Part shown: positions 16,969-26,601 of the stretch, piece by piece
Layout of the letters: each line of letters starts with the position of its first letter
How positions within the stretch are numbered: position 1 is the first letter of the stretch
From: Kineosporiaceae bacterium SCSIO 59966
Lineage (GTDB): Bacteria; Actinomycetota; Actinomycetes; Actinomycetales; SCSIO-59966
Direction of reading: 5' to 3'
Length of the DNA: 64,000 nucleotides
Assembly: GCA_020881835.1 (NCBI GenBank)
Contig: CP052876.1
Location: 1,922,001-1,986,000 of the forward strand
The notes under the pieces: model-generated
What the model was told of the DNA's origin: nothing
Database searches by the model: none
Seen by the model: the letters and a program-made list of their open reading frames with translations, nothing else
Made by a program: the position numbers and the translations under genes

Positions 16969-18927
16969 ATGTCGAACTCCGTGGAGATGCCCGCCCTTGG
17001 CGAGAGCGTCACCGAGGGAACCGTGACCCGGTGGCTCAAGCAGGTGGGTGACACGGTCGAGGTCGACGAGCCGCTGCTCGAGGTGTCCACCGACAAGGTC
17101 GACACCGAGATCCCCTCGCCGTTCGCGGGCACGCTGACCGAGATCCTCGTCGATGAGGACGAGACCGTCGAGGTCGGCGCGAAGCTGGCCGTCATCGGCG
17201 AGCCCTCCGAGGCCGGCGGGCAGGACGCCGGAGGCACCGCGGAGTCGTCCGACGACGCGGCGACCGAGCAGGCCTCGCAGGAGGAGCCGACCCGGCACGC
17301 TGACCAGGACACCGAGGAGCCGCAGGTGCCGCCGGAGGCCTCCGTCCAGGACACCGGCCAGCAGGACACCGGGCAGCAGGACACCGGGCAGCAGGGGACG
17401 GACCAGGAGGGGACCCCGGTGACGATGCCGGCGCTCGGTGAGAGCGTCACCGAGGGCACGGTCACCCGCTGGCTGAAGTCCGAGGGCGACACCGTCGAGG
17501 TCGACGAGCCGCTGCTCGAGGTGTCCACCGACAAGGTCGACACCGAGATCCCCTCCCCGGTGGCCGGCACGATCCAGAAGATCCTGGTCTCCGAGGACGA
17601 GACCGTCGAGGTGGGTGCACAGCTGGCCATCGTCGGCTCGGCGTCCGGTGGCGGCGGGCAGGCGGCCCCGGCGGCCGAGCAGCCCCGACAGGACGAGCCA
17701 GGGCAGGACCAGGCAGGGCAGGACGAGGCAGGGGACGACGAGGACGTCGCCGCCGGCTCCCTGGAGAAGGAGGCGGAGGTGCGCGAGGAGGCCGCCGAGC
17801 AGGCTGAGGCGGCGACCCAGCCCTCCGGCTCCGCCGGCGCCGGCGAGCAGGCCGCCGAGGAGCGCCGGCAGCCCGCGGCGCAGGAGGCCGCCCCGGCTCA
17901 GGAGGCCGCCCCGGCGCAGGACGAGAGCTCGAGCCGGGACGAGCGGACCACCGAGACCAGGCCGTCGGCCGGCCGGGCCACCGGCGACAACGCCGCCTAC
18001 GTCACGCCCCTGGTGCGCAAGCTCGCCGCCGAGCACGGCGTCGACCTGTCCACCGTCGAGGGCACCGGCGTGGGTGGCCGGATCCGCAAGCAGGACGTGC
18101 TCGCTGCTGCGCAGCGGGCCGCGGAGGCGGCGCGTCAGCCCGAGCAGCCGGCGGCGCAGCCGGCCGGGTCCACCTCCGGGGGACCGGCCCGGCGCCCCGC
18201 GCCCGCGGGTGCGAAGCGCGGCACCACCGAGAAGATGAGTCGGCTGCGCAAGGTGATCGCCGCCCGGATGGTGGAGTCGCTGCAGACCTCCGCCCAGCTG
18301 ACGACGGTCGTCGAGGTGGACGTCACGAAGATCGCCCGGTTGCGGGCGCGGGCCAAGGCCGACTTCGAGGCCCGCGAGGGTGTCAAGCTGTCGTTCCTGC
18401 CGTTCTTCGCGCTGGCCACGGTCGAGGCGCTCAAGGCGCACCCGGTCGTCAACGCGAGCATCGAGGGCGACGAGATCGTCTACCACGGTCAGGAGAATCT
18501 CGGGGTCGCGGTCGACACCGAGCGCGGCCTGCTCGTCCCGGTGATCCGGGACGCCGGTGACCTCAACATCGCCGGTCTCGCCCGCAAGATCGCCGACCTG
18601 GCCGAGCGGACCCGCGCGAACAAGGTGACGCCGGACGAGCTGTCCGGCGGCACGTTCACGCTGACCAACACCGGGAGCCGGGGCGCGCTGTTCGACACCC
18701 CGATCATCAACCAGCCGAACGTCGGCATCCTGGGCACCGGCAGCGTCGTCAAGCGCCCGGTCGTCATCGAGGTGGACGGGGCGGAGACCATCGCGATCCG
18801 GTCGATGATGTACCTGGCGCTGTCCTACGACCACCGGCTGGTCGACGGCGCCGACGCCGCCCGCTTCCTCGCCACCATCAAGGAGCGGCTGGAAGAGGGC
18901 GCCTTCGAAGCCGACCTCGGCCTGTAG
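16969..18927 (+). CDS. sucB: 2-oxoacid dehydrogenase E2 with two lipoyl domains
   Basis: Dihydrolipoyl acyltransferase, 652 aa, the core of pyruvate and/or 2-oxoglutarate dehydrogenase. Order: lipoyl domain 1 (residues 4-78, lipoyl Lys K43 in STDKVDTE), an acidic Gln/Asp-rich linker with repeated DTGQQ, lipoyl domain 2 (about 150-222, K189), a long Ala/Glu/Gln-rich linker, the E3-binding domain (about 343-380, [17 protein letters not shown]), and the catalytic domain with [15 protein letters not shown] near 620. Actinobacterial relatives (M. tuberculosis DlaT) serve mainly pyruvate dehydrogenase, so the symbol does not fix the substrate. The adjoining lpdA, lipB and lipA make a lipoate-centred neighbourhood. 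Confidence 0.92.
   Translation: MSNSVEMPALGESVTEGTVTRWLKQVGDTVEVDEPLLEVSTDKVDTEIPSPFAGTLTEILVDEDETVEVGAKLAVIGEPSEAGGQDAGGTAESSDDAATEQASQEEPTRHADQDTEEPQVPPEASVQDTGQQDTGQQDTGQQGTDQEGTPVTMPALGESVTEGTVTRWLKSEGDTVEVDEPLLEVSTDKVDTEIPSPVAGTIQKILVSEDETVEVGAQLAIVGSASGGGGQAAPAAEQPRQDEPGQDQAGQDEAGDDEDVAAGSLEKEAEVREEAAEQAEAATQPSGSAGAGEQAAEERRQPAAQEAAPAQEAAPAQDESSSRDERTTETRPSAGRATGDNAAYVTPLVRKLAAEHGVDLSTVEGTGVGGRIRKQDVLAAAQRAAEAARQPEQPAAQPAGSTSGGPARRPAPAGAKRGTTEKMSRLRKVIAARMVESLQTSAQLTTVVEVDVTKIARLRARAKADFEAREGVKLSFLPFFALATVEALKAHPVVNASIEGDEIVYHGQENLGVAVDTERGLLVPVIRDAGDLNIAGLARKIADLAERTRANKVTPDELSGGTFTLTNTGSRGALFDTPIINQPNVGILGTGSVVKRPVVIEVDGAETIAIRSMMYLALSYDHRLVDGADAARFLATIKERLEEGAFEADLGL
17056..17117 (+). 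repeat. 62-bp exact direct repeat within E2 lipoyl domains, copy 1
   Basis: Identical to 17494-17555 over 62 bp, 438 bp (146 codons) apart, coding for the same part of each lipoyl domain around K43 and K189. Exact identity at the DNA level suggests recent gene conversion or duplication. Confidence 0.85.
17494..17555 (+). repeat. 62-bp exact direct repeat within E2 lipoyl domains, copy 2
   Basis: Second copy of the repeat at 17056-17117. Recombination between the two would delete one lipoyl domain in frame. Confidence 0.85.
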
Positions 18928-18928
18928 C

Positions 18929-19819
18929 GTGCGCGTCGTCGTCACCGGCGCCTCGGGGCTGATCGGCCAGCCCCTGCTCCGCCGGCTGCGGGCCGACGGC
19001 CACGACGTCGTCCAGCTGGTCCGGCGCCCACCCCGGGGGCCAGGAGAGCTGCAGTGGGACCCAGCCGCCGGTGACCTCGACCTCACCGCCGCGGGCCCGG
19101 TGGACGCCGCGATCAACCTGGCCGGCGCCGGCGTGGGCGACCGTCGGTGGACCGACGCGTACAAGGAGACGATCCGCACCTCCCGGGTCGACGCGACGAC
19201 GACGCTGGTGAACGCCCTGGCCCGCCTCGAGCCGAAGCCGAAGGTGCTGCTGTCGGCGTCCGGCGTCGACTACTACGGCGAGCGCGGCGACGAACGGCTC
19301 ACCGAGACCTCGCCGCCGGGAGACACCTTTCTGGCGGAGGTCTGCGTCGCCTGGGAGGCGGCCGCCGAACCGGCCCGGGAGGCCGGGATCCGGGTCGCGA
19401 CACTGCGCACCGGGCTCGTGCTCGCCCCGGGCGGCGGCGCGTTCGGGCGGCTGCTGCCGCTGTTCCGCGCCGGCGTCGGCGGCCCGATGGGCACCGGCCG
19501 GGCGTGGTGGAGCTGGATCACCCTGGAGGACCACATCGGCGCGGTCCGGTTCCTGCTGGACGCCGACGTCGACGGACCGGTGAACCTCACCGCACCGCAG
19601 CCGGTGCGCAACCGCGAGCTGACCCGCGAGCTCGCCCGGGCCCTGCACCGCCCCGCTCTCGTGCCGGTGCCCCCGTTCGCGCTGCGGGTCGCCGTCGGCC
19701 AGTTCGCCGAGGTGGTCCTGGGCAGCCGGCGGGTGCTGCCCGAGGTGCTGACTGCCGCCGGTCACACCTTCCGCCACCCGGACATCCACGCCGGGGTGGA
19801 GTGGCTGGTCCGCTCCTGA
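18929..19819 (+). CDS. TIGR01777 family NAD(P)-binding epimerase-like protein
   Basis: Atypical short-chain dehydrogenase/epimerase of the TIGR01777 (YfcH-like) family, 296 aa. It shows the N-terminal Rossmann motif VTGASGLIGQPLLRRL, then AAINLAGAGVGDRRWT, SRVDATTTLVNAL, SASGVDYYGERGDE, the family hallmark GPMGTGRAWWSWI and C-terminal FRHPDIHAGVEWL. The substrate is unknown. The GTG start is 1 nt after the E2 stop, so it is translationally linked to sucB; the same neighbour follows dlaT in M. tuberculosis (Rv2216). Confidence 0.88.
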   Translation: MRVVVTGASGLIGQPLLRRLRADGHDVVQLVRRPPRGPGELQWDPAAGDLDLTAAGPVDAAINLAGAGVGDRRWTDAYKETIRTSRVDATTTLVNALARLEPKPKVLLSASGVDYYGERGDERLTETSPPGDTFLAEVCVAWEAAAEPAREAGIRVATLRTGLVLAPGGGAFGRLLPLFRAGVGGPMGTGRAWWSWITLEDHIGAVRFLLDADVDGPVNLTAPQPVRNRELTRELARALHRPALVPVPPFALRVAVGQFAEVVLGSRRVLPEVLTAAGHTFRHPDIHAGVEWLVRS

Positions 19820-19829
19820 GCCGCCACCG

Positions 19830-21443
19830 TCAGCCGCTGGCGACCACCTGCCAGCGGCCGTCGTGGCGGAGCAGCTCCAGCCGGGTGGTCCGCTCCTGGG
19901 CAGGGACGTTGCCGACGACCTGACCGTCGGGGCCGACCCGGCGGTGCGCGGACGTCGTGACGTGCACCTCGAGCAGGGCCCGGTCCCCGGCGTGCTCGAC
20001 CACCTCGGCGGACCGGACGTCGAACCCGAGCCCGTCGAGGCGCAGCCGGTGCTCGGCCAGCGCGGCCCACAGCGCCGCGTCGTCCGCGGCCGCAGGCCCG
20101 CCCGGTACGTTCGCCATCTGGAGGAGCCGCTCGTCGCGTTCGGTCAGCGCCCGGGCCCGCAGCCAGGCGAGCGCGGGCACGGCAGCCACCGGGTCGGCGG
20201 ACCGCAGCGCCCGGTCGACGGCCGCCGGCACCGCCGGCGCAGCCGTGGTGCCGACCGGCGGCCGGTCCGGCACCGCGGCGACCGCGGGTGCTGGGGCGCT
20301 CGGGTGCCCGCCGCCGTCGCCGTCGAGGAGCCGGGGCACGAGCACGGCACCGGCCAGGACGGCGACGAGTGCCACCGCGCCCACGGCCGTCGTGGTCGGG
20401 GCCGCCCAGGCACGCCGCTGCGGCGGCGCGGCGCGGCGACGGCGGCGGGTCCCGGCCTCGGACCTGCGGCCGGGTGCCGGCAGCACCGGGTCCTGGGCCG
20501 CCGCGGCCCGGCGCAGCCGGTGGGTGACGAGCTCGGCGGGAGAAGCAGCCGGGTCGGACGCCACGATGCGCACGGGCAGCGCCGGCGCCGCGGCGAAGCA
20601 GCCGGCGGCGAGGTCCCGCGGGTCGGGGCGCGCGCCCGGGTCGGGGTCCAGCGCCCGGTGCAGGACGGTGGCCAGCCGGTCGGGCACGTCGGGGCGCAGC
20701 AGGGTCAGGGGCAGCCGTTCCTCCACCGGCTCGGGAGCCCGGCCGGTCAGCGCGAACCAGGCGACTGCCGCGAGACCGTGGACGTCGCTCGCCGGAGTGG
20801 GCAGGTCGCCCGCGGCCAGTGCGGGGTCGCGGTAGCCCGGTGTCCCGACCGGCGGGTCGCCGGTGAGCGGTCCCACACCCGCCAGGCATGCTGCGGACAG
20901 GTCCCCGAGGAGGGGACGGCCGTCGTCCCCGAACAGCACGTTGCCGGGCGCGACGTCAGCGTGCACCAGTCCCTGCTCGTGCAGTTCTGCGAGCAGGCCG
21001 CCGAGCGGGGTGACGAGGGTGACGACCTCCTCGACGTCCAGCTGGCCACGGGCGGCCACGAGCGCGGCGAGGCTGCCGCCCGGTGCGCGGTCGAGCACGA
21101 GCGCAGGGCCGTAGCCCGGCGCCCGGGCGACCTCCCGCAGCCGGACCAGGTGGGGGTGGTGGACCCGGCGCAGCAGTGCCGTCTCGGCCAGCAGCCGGTC
21201 GGCGTCGTCGTCGGGCCGGCGGAGCACCTTGAGAGCCACCGGCTCGCCGGTCGGCTCGTGCTCGGCCGCCCACACCTCCCCGGTGGACCCGAACCCGAGC
21301 AGCCGCCCGGTCCGGTACCCGGGGACGAAGGGGACCCCGGCGACGCTGGGGGGCGGGTCGCTGGCGGCGGGGTTGTTGGGAGCGGGGTCGCTGGGGGCGG
21401 GGTCGTCGGCCCGGCCGCTGTGGTGTCCGTCGGTGACGTCCAT
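19830..21443 (-). CDS. Membrane-anchored Ser/Thr protein kinase with variant motifs
   Basis: Hanks-type kinase of 537 aa. A disordered Asp/Pro-rich start (residues 10-33) is followed by the kinase domain (about 42-300), a Pro/Arg-rich juxtamembrane linker, one transmembrane segment (AVGAVALVAVLAGAVLVP, about 350-370) and an exported C-terminal domain of about 150 residues. Visible: G-loop GFGSTGEVWAA, catalytic K72, E87, HAD163 in place of HRD, N168, and DLS (181-183) in place of DFG. Lys, Asp, Asn and Mg-binding Asp remain, so activity is possible, but the missing HRD Arg implies no activation-loop phosphorylation switch. The ATG at 21443 begins MDVTDGHH; the upstream extension is unlikely. 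Confidence 0.82.
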   Translation of the reverse strand: MDVTDGHHSGRADDPAPSDPAPNNPAASDPPPSVAGVPFVPGYRTGRLLGFGSTGEVWAAEHEPTGEPVALKVLRRPDDDADRLLAETALLRRVHHPHLVRLREVARAPGYGPALVLDRAPGGSLAALVAARGQLDVEEVVTLVTPLGGLLAELHEQGLVHADVAPGNVLFGDDGRPLLGDLSAACLAGVGPLTGDPPVGTPGYRDPALAAGDLPTPASDVHGLAAVAWFALTGRAPEPVEERLPLTLLRPDVPDRLATVLHRALDPDPGARPDPRDLAAGCFAAAPALPVRIVASDPAASPAELVTHRLRRAAAAQDPVLPAPGRRSEAGTRRRRRAAPPQRRAWAAPTTTAVGAVALVAVLAGAVLVPRLLDGDGGGHPSAPAPAVAAVPDRPPVGTTAAPAVPAAVDRALRSADPVAAVPALAWLRARALTERDERLLQMANVPGGPAAADDAALWAALAEHRLRLDGLGFDVRSAEVVEHAGDRALLEVHVTTSAHRRVGPDGQVVGNVPAQERTTRLELLRHDGRWQVVASG

Positions 21444-21521
21444 CGCCCCAGTCCAGCGGATCCGGGCGGTCTCCCGCGGCCGTCGTCCACAGGCCCTGGC
21501 GACACCCGGCACTCCGCGACC

Positions 21522-22538
21522 TCACCGGTCGAGCCGGACCACCCGGGTCTCGGCCGCGCTCACCCGCGCGGCGTCGATCACCTCCAGCACGTGCACGGCG
21601 TCCCACGGCTGCACCGGCATCGCCGGCTGCCCGCCGCCGAGGACGGCGTCGGCGACGGCGGCGTAGAAGTCCGCGTGGTGACCAGGCTCGCGGCGGACCG
21701 GTGTGCGGTCGGCACCGGCCACGAGCCAGCCGGCGTGGTCGTCGTCGAGGTCGGCGAGGTCCGCGAAGGCGGTCGGCTCCGCCTCGAAGGATGTCGCGAC
21801 GTACGCGGCGCGGGTCCCGAGGACCCGGGTCCGCGGACCGGGCGCCGCCGCCAGGGACAGCGCACCGAGGTGGCTGCGGGCACCGCCCCGGTGCGTCAGG
21901 GCGAGGAAGGCGTCGTCCTCGGCCGGCGTCGTCCGGGCGGCCAGCTCGGCGTAGACCGCGGTGACCGGTCCGAGCAGCTGGACGGCGGAGTCCACCAGGT
22001 GGGTGTGCAGGTCGAGCAGCAGCCCGCCGCCGTCGGCGGGGGCGGCGTTCTCCCGCCAGCGGTCCTTGGGCACCGGTCGCCAGCGCTCCCACCGCCGCTC
22101 GAACCGGATCACCTCGCCCAGCGCCCCGTCGGCCAGCAGCCGGCGCAGAGTGAGGTGCTCGCCGTCCCACCGCCGGTTCTGGAACACGGTGAGCGGCACG
22201 CCGGCCTGCTCCGCGGCCTGCACGACCGCCCGGGCCGACGCCGCGTCGGTGGCCAGCGGCTTGTCGACGACGACCGGGACGCCGGCCTGCACGCAGGCCA
22301 GCGCCTGCGCGGCGTGCACTCCGCTCGGGGAGGCCAGGACGACGACGTCCGGGCCGGTGTCGAGCAGCTCGGCGAGCGAGGAGACCACCTGGACGCCGGG
22401 GTGGTCCGCCGCGGCGGCCGCCGACCGCCCGGGGTGGCGGGTCTGCACCGCCGTGACCCGGGCTCCGGCCCGGCGCAGCAGCGGAGAGTGGATGCCCCGG
22501 CCGGCGTCGCCGTAGCCGACCAGTCCGACGCGAAGCAT
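21522..22538 (-). CDS. Gfo/Idh/MocA family oxidoreductase
   Basis: NAD(P)-dependent sugar-type dehydrogenase, 338 aa. It starts [20 protein letters not shown] (Rossmann GxGxxG region) and continues with [20 protein letters not shown], the EKP-equivalent [15 protein letters not shown] (about residues 90-105), then [14 protein letters not shown], the second-domain motif of the family. The start at 22538 is where the family begins; an in-frame extension of 38 residues overlaps the divergent lipB promoter. The substrate is undefined. It lies 78 nt from the kinase gene on the same strand, with no obvious functional link. Confidence 0.87.
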   Translation of the reverse strand: MLRVGLVGYGDAGRGIHSPLLRRAGARVTAVQTRHPGRSAAAAADHPGVQVVSSLAELLDTGPDVVVLASPSGVHAAQALACVQAGVPVVVDKPLATDAASARAVVQAAEQAGVPLTVFQNRRWDGEHLTLRRLLADGALGEVIRFERRWERWRPVPKDRWRENAAPADGGGLLLDLHTHLVDSAVQLLGPVTAVYAELAARTTPAEDDAFLALTHRGGARSHLGALSLAAAPGPRTRVLGTRAAYVATSFEAEPTAFADLADLDDDHAGWLVAGADRTPVRREPGHHADFYAAVADAVLGGGQPAMPVQPWDAVHVLEVIDAARVSAAETRVVRLDR

Positions 22539-22637
22539 CACCACCGGCCGCATCCTCCTCCACATCGGCGCGCAAGTGGCCACCGCCTCCGCCCCGAGCT
22601 CGTCGCGACCCTTCAGCCTGCTCGCGGCGCCGGCGCG

Positions 22638-22643
22638 TAACCT
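22638..22643 (+). promoter_or_regulatory. -10 element, leaderless promoter of lipB
   Basis: TAACCT is followed by 7 nt and ATG at 22651. It supports the short lipB start and a leaderless message. Confidence 0.55.
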
Positions 22644-22650
22644 GACGCTC

Positions 22651-23301
22651 ATGCAGCTCGAGCACGTCGGCTTCGGCGAGGACGCCGTCGACTACCGCAG
22701 AGGTTGGGACCTGCAGCGCCGGGTGCACGCCCAGGTGGTGGCCGGGGAGCGTCCGGACACCGTGCTCCTGCTCGAGCACCCACCGGTCTACACCGCCGGC
22801 AAGCGCACGGAGCCGCACGAGCGGCCGTTCGACGGCACACCCGTGATCGACGTCGACCGCGGCGGCAAGATCACCTGGCACGGGCCCGGCCAGCTGGTCG
22901 GCTACCCGATCGTGCGGCTGCCGGACCCGGTCGACGTGGTGGCCTACGTGCGCCGGCTGGAGCAGGTGCTCATCGACGTGTGCGCCGAGCTGGGCCTGGC
23001 CGCCGGGAGGGTGGAGGGCCGCAGCGGGGTCTGGGTGCCGGCGGACGACGCCGGCCCGGCCCGCAAGGTCGCCGCGATCGGCATCCGGGTCGCGCAGGGG
23101 GTGACCATGCACGGGTTCGCCCTCAACTGCGACAACGACCTCACCTGGTTCTCCCGGATCGTGCCGTGCGGGATCCCCGACGCCGGGGTGACCTCGCTGA
23201 CCGCCGAGCTGGGCCGTCCGGTTCGGGTCGCCGACGCCCTCCCGGTGGTCGAGCGGCACCTGGAGCGCACCCTGCCGGCGGCGGTGCCCGCCGCCGGCTG
23301 A
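22651..23301 (+). CDS. lipB: Octanoyltransferase LipB
   Basis: Transfers octanoyl from acyl carrier protein to lipoyl domains, the first step of lipoate synthesis; 216 aa. Signature stretches are [12 protein letters not shown], the PROSITE-type [19 protein letters not shown] (about residues 71-89), the catalytic Lys in [22 protein letters not shown] and the catalytic Cys in [14 protein letters not shown]. The ATG at 22651 gives the usual length. lipA follows after a minus-strand oxidoreductase gene, and the E2 substrate is encoded 4 kb upstream. Confidence 0.95.
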   Translation: MQLEHVGFGEDAVDYRRGWDLQRRVHAQVVAGERPDTVLLLEHPPVYTAGKRTEPHERPFDGTPVIDVDRGGKITWHGPGQLVGYPIVRLPDPVDVVAYVRRLEQVLIDVCAELGLAAGRVEGRSGVWVPADDAGPARKVAAIGIRVAQGVTMHGFALNCDNDLTWFSRIVPCGIPDAGVTSLTAELGRPVRVADALPVVERHLERTLPAAVPAAG

Positions 23302-23307
23302 GCCCGT

Positions 23308-24234
23308 TCAGGCGACCTGCGGCAGCACGGACTCGGCGATCTCCTCGAGGTGCCGCAGGTCGGCCAGGTCGAGCACCTGGAGGTACACCCGGGTGCAGCC
23401 GACCTCGGCGTAGCGGCCCAGCCGGTCGACGACCTCGTCCGGGGTGCCGGCGAGGTGGTTGGCTCGCAGCTCGGCGACGTCCCGGCCGATGGCGTCGGCG
23501 CGCCGGCGCACCTCGGCGTCGGTGGCGCCCAGGACGACGGCGAGCGCCACCGACCAGGTCAGCTCGCCGGGGTCGCGACCGGCCTGCCCGCAGGCGGCCC
23601 GCACCCGCTCGTACTGGACGGCGGTCTGCTCCACCGAGGTGAAGTTCGCGTTGAACTCCGTGGCGTACCGGGCGGTCAGCGCCGGGGTGCGCCGCTTGCC
23701 GGACCCACCGATGATGATCGGCACCCGCGGCTGCACCGGCTTGGGCAGTGCCGGGGAGTCGCTGATCGTGTAGTGCTCGCCGGAGAAGGAGTACCGCTCC
23801 CCCACCGGCGTCGACCACAGCCCGGTGATCAGCTCCAGCTGCTCGGCGAACCGGTCGAACCGCTCGCGCACGTCGGGGAACTCGATGCCGTAGGCCCGGT
23901 GCTCGGCCTCGAACCAGCCGGCCCCGAGCCCCAGCTCGACCCGCCCGCCGGACATCTGGTCCACCTGCGCCACCTGGACGGCGAGCACCCCGGGCGCCCG
24001 GAAGGTCGCCGACGTGACGAGGGTCCCCAGTCGCAGCCGGCTGGTCTCCCGCGCCAGGCCGGCCAGCGACGTCCACGCGTCGGTCGGTCCGGGCAGGCCG
24101 TCGCGACCCATGGCCAGGTAGTGGTCGGAGCGGAAGAAGCCGTCGAAGCCGGCGTCCTCGGCGGTCCTGGCGACGGCGAGCAGGTCGTCGTAGGTGGCGC
24201 CCTGCTGGGGCTCGGTGAAGATGCGCAGGTCCAT
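23308..24234 (-). CDS. F420-dependent LLM class oxidoreductase
   Basis: Luciferase-like monooxygenase family protein, 308 aa, a TIM barrel that commonly uses reduced F420 or FMN. Begins MDLRIFTEPQQGATYDDLL, with GFDGFFRSDHYLAMG, GGRVELGLGAGWFEAEHRAYG and VPIIIGGSGKRRTPALTARY, the usual TIM-barrel signatures. A -10-like TAGGGT lies 6 nt before the ATG. The gene is inserted on the opposite strand between lipB and lipA, so it has its own promoter and is not part of lipoate synthesis as far as the sequence shows. Substrate unknown. Confidence 0.85.
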   Translation of the reverse strand: MDLRIFTEPQQGATYDDLLAVARTAEDAGFDGFFRSDHYLAMGRDGLPGPTDAWTSLAGLARETSRLRLGTLVTSATFRAPGVLAVQVAQVDQMSGGRVELGLGAGWFEAEHRAYGIEFPDVRERFDRFAEQLELITGLWSTPVGERYSFSGEHYTISDSPALPKPVQPRVPIIIGGSGKRRTPALTARYATEFNANFTSVEQTAVQYERVRAACGQAGRDPGELTWSVALAVVLGATDAEVRRRADAIGRDVAELRANHLAGTPDEVVDRLGRYAEVGCTRVYLQVLDLADLRHLEEIAESVLPQVA

Positions 24235-24240
24235 GGCCGC

Positions 24241-24246
24241 ACCCTA
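24241..24246 (-). promoter_or_regulatory. -10 element, leaderless promoter of LLM oxidoreductase
   Basis: TAGGGT on the minus strand with 6 nt to the ATG at 24234. Confidence 0.45.
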
Positions 24247-24280
24247 CGAGAGGGGCTCGGCGGGGCCGGTCGGCCGGGCT

Positions 24281-24286
24281 TAGGCT
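24281..24286 (+). promoter_or_regulatory. -10 element, leaderless promoter of lipA
   Basis: TAGGCT, 6 nt spacer, then GTG at 24293. There is no RBS upstream, which decides the GTG as start. Confidence 0.55.
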
Positions 24287-24292
24287 GGTGCG

Positions 24293-25294
24293 GTGACTGT
24301 CGCACCGGAGGGCCGCCGCATGCTGCGCCTGGAGGCGCGCAACGCGCAGACCCCGATCGAGAAGAAGCCGTCGTGGATCAGGACCCGCGCCACGATGGGC
24401 CCGGAGTACGCCGAGCTGAAGAACCTCGTGCACAAGGACGGTCTGCACACCGTCTGCGAGGAGGCCGGCTGCCCGAACATCTTCGAGTGCTGGGAGGACC
24501 GGGAGGCGACGTTCCTCATCGGCGGTGACCAGTGCACCCGCCGGTGCGACTTCTGCCAGATCGACACCGGTCGCCCCGCAGCGCTCGACCGCGAGGAGCC
24601 GCGCAAGGTCGCCGAGTCGGTGCGGGCGATGGGCCTGCGGTACGCCACCGTCACCGGGGTGGCCCGCGACGACCTGCCGGACGGCGGGGCCTGGCTGTAC
24701 GCCGAGACGGTGCGGGAGATCCACCGGCTCAACCCGGGCACCGGGGTCGAGGTGCTCATCCCCGACTTCAACGCCGTCCCCGACCAGCTCGCCGAGGTGT
24801 TCTCGGCCCGCCCGGAGGTGCTCGCGCACAACCTCGAGACCGTCCCCCGGGTGTTCAAGCGGATCCGGCCGGGCTTCCGGTACGACCGGTCGCTGTCGGT
24901 GCTCACCCGGGCGCGCGAGGACGGGCTGGTGACGAAGTCGAACCTGATCCTCGGCATGGGCGAGACCTACGAGGAGGCGGTCGAGGCGCTGCAGGACCTG
25001 CACGACGCCGGCTGCGACCTGGTCACCATCACCCAGTACCTGCGCCCCAGCGTCCGGCACCACCCGGTGGAGCGCTGGGTCAAGCCGGAGGAGTTCGTCG
25101 CCCTGTCCGAGGAGGCTCAGCGGATCGGCTTCGCCGGGGTGATGGCCGGGCCGCTGGTCCGCTCCTCCTACCGCGCCGGCCGGCTGTGGGCGCAGGCGAT
25201 GCAGCGCCGCGGTGAGACGCTGCCGGACGCGCTGCACCACCTGGCGACGGCGGGCAGCGCCCGACAGGAGGCCGCCAGCCTGGTCGGTCGCTGA
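24293..25294 (+). CDS. lipA: Lipoyl synthase
   Basis: Radical SAM enzyme that inserts two sulfurs into protein-bound octanoyl groups, 333 aa. The auxiliary cluster is bound by [12 protein letters not shown] (about residues 57-68) and the radical SAM cluster by [13 protein letters not shown] (about 80-92). [26 protein letters not shown] and the C-terminal [10 protein letters not shown] with the Ser ligand of the auxiliary cluster are all in place. It works with LipB on the E2 and H-protein lipoyl domains. The GTG at 24293 follows a leaderless-type -10. Confidence 0.96.
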   Translation: MTVAPEGRRMLRLEARNAQTPIEKKPSWIRTRATMGPEYAELKNLVHKDGLHTVCEEAGCPNIFECWEDREATFLIGGDQCTRRCDFCQIDTGRPAALDREEPRKVAESVRAMGLRYATVTGVARDDLPDGGAWLYAETVREIHRLNPGTGVEVLIPDFNAVPDQLAEVFSARPEVLAHNLETVPRVFKRIRPGFRYDRSLSVLTRAREDGLVTKSNLILGMGETYEEAVEALQDLHDAGCDLVTITQYLRPSVRHHPVERWVKPEEFVALSEEAQRIGFAGVMAGPLVRSSYRAGRLWAQAMQRRGETLPDALHHLATAGSARQEAASLVGR

Positions 25295-25300
25295 CCGCCG

Positions 25301-25306
25301 TATCCT
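25301..25306 (+). promoter_or_regulatory. -10 element, leaderless promoter of DUF4191 gene
   Basis: TATCCT, 7 nt spacer, ATG at 25314. Confidence 0.5.
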
Positions 25307-25313
25307 CACCTGC

Positions 25314-26048
25314 ATGCCGACGAGCACCGACACCGAGTCGCCTCGCCGCGGACGGTTCCGCCGGCGCCGCAGGAACGGCAAGCAGGGCTGGTTCGCCCAG
25401 ATCCGCGCCGTCTACCGGATGACCCGGCAGGCGGACCGGTCGGTGAGCTGGTGGATGCTCGGTGCCTTCGTCGCCGTCCTCGGCGTCGCGGTGCTCATCG
25501 GGGTGCTCACCGAGCAGGTGCCCTACGCCACCATCCTAGGTCTGCCGTTGGCGCTGCTCGCCGTCACGTGGATCCTTGCCCGCAAGGCCGAGCGCGCCGC
25601 ATTCACCCAGATCGAGGGCCAGCCGGGTGCCGCCGGCGCCGCGCTGCGCGTGCTGCGCCGCGGCTGGACGGTCGAGGAGGAGCCGGTGGCGGTCGACCCC
25701 CGGACCCAGGACTCGGTGTTCCGGGTCGTGGGGCGCCCGGGCGTCGTCCTCGTCGGTGACGGGCCACCGCACCGGGTCGGCAGGCTGCTGGAGGCGGAGC
25801 GCAGGAAGGTCGCCCGGGTCCTGCCCGGTGTCCCCGTGCACGTCATCCAGGCCGGCAACGGCGAGGGCCAGGTGCCGCTGCGCAAGGTCCCCCGCCAGGT
25901 GCAGAAGCTCAAGCGGCAGCTGACGAAGGCGGAGGTGGCGCAGGTCGTCAAGCGGCTGCGCTCGCTCGGCGGGCTGCGCCCGCCGATCCCGCAGGGCATC
26001 GACCCGTTCCGGGTGCGGCCGAACCGCAAGCAGATGCGGGGCCGCTGA
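25314..26048 (+). CDS. DUF4191 membrane protein
   Basis: Conserved actinobacterial DUF4191 protein, 244 aa, function unknown. A basic N-terminus (SPRRGRFRRRRRNGKQG) leads to QIRAVYRMTRQADRSVSWWM, two membrane segments at about residues 43-61 and 66-83, then a soluble domain with GQPGAAGAALRVLRRGWTVE, PRTQDSVFRVVGRPGVVLVG, and a basic end with RPNRKQMRGR. It always sits beside lipA in actinomycetes I know (M. tuberculosis Rv2219), so a role linked to lipoate enzymes or the membrane is possible but unproven. Confidence 0.85.
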   Translation: MPTSTDTESPRRGRFRRRRRNGKQGWFAQIRAVYRMTRQADRSVSWWMLGAFVAVLGVAVLIGVLTEQVPYATILGLPLALLAVTWILARKAERAAFTQIEGQPGAAGAALRVLRRGWTVEEEPVAVDPRTQDSVFRVVGRPGVVLVGDGPPHRVGRLLEAERRKVARVLPGVPVHVIQAGNGEGQVPLRKVPRQVQKLKRQLTKAEVAQVVKRLRSLGGLRPPIPQGIDPFRVRPNRKQMRGR

Positions 26049-26112
26049 GGAGGCCCGGCTGCGGCCCTGCGTGCCGGCTCGTTCGTGACGCCTGCTGCGT
26101 CACACCGTGCGC

Positions 26113-26559
26113 TCAGCGCAGGACGAGGACCGTCCCGGCGGCCCGGTCGTGCATCCCCCGCTGGTCGCGGTCCCAGACCAGGGCCGGGACGGCGAGGCAG
26201 AGCAGCAGGGTGCGCACCGCGGCTCGCCCCGGTCCGGCCCACCCGCCGTCCAGGCGCACCACCCGCATCCCGAGCAGGGCGTGGCCGACGCCCATCCCCA
26301 GGGTGCCGACGAGGACCAGCTGGGCCAGGCCGAAGACCGCGAGGGTGCCCCACGGGTCGCCGTCGAGGAACGCCGCGGAGATCGCCGACGCCAGGGCCCA
26401 GTCGACTCCCACGGCCAGCAGCCGGCGGCCCACCCGGGCGACCGAGCCGGCCCCCTGCCGGGGGCGGCCGAGCCGGCGTCCGGGCCAGTCGTCGTCCCGG
26501 CCCTGCGCCACGCTGGAGGGCCCCGAGATCCACGACCCCACGTCCCGGCGACCCACCAC
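26113..26559 (-). CDS. RDD family membrane protein
   Basis: A 148-aa RDD-family membrane protein. Its N-terminal soluble part has GSWISGPSSVAQGRDDDWP. The RDD core starts with SVARVGRRLLAVGVDWALAS, in which the Arg and Asp of the family name are visible, and continues through three hydrophobic segments to HALLGMRVVRLDG, and ends RDQRGMHDRAAGTVLVL. Start is GTG at 26559. It is divergent from glnA1, whose promoter region carries a GlnR box. In M. tuberculosis Rv2219A, also RDD, lies at the same place. Function unknown. Confidence 0.82.
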   Translation of the reverse strand: MVGRRDVGSWISGPSSVAQGRDDDWPGRRLGRPRQGAGSVARVGRRLLAVGVDWALASAISAAFLDGDPWGTLAVFGLAQLVLVGTLGMGVGHALLGMRVVRLDGGWAGPGRAAVRTLLLCLAVPALVWDRDQRGMHDRAAGTVLVLR

Positions 26560-26601
26560 GGCGCCAGCCTACTGGCGCCGTGGAGGCTCGCGGCAGGCAC
26601 C

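Noticed and set aside
16945-19179. A 744-codon minus-strand frame antisense to sucB
   Set aside because: Low-complexity Leu/Gly/Arg composition mirrors the E2 linkers; no family, no start signal.
19762-23259. Large Arg/Gly/Pro-rich frames antisense or out of frame to the kinase, oxidoreductase and lipB genes
   Set aside because: No motifs; composition is typical of GC-rich shadow frames.
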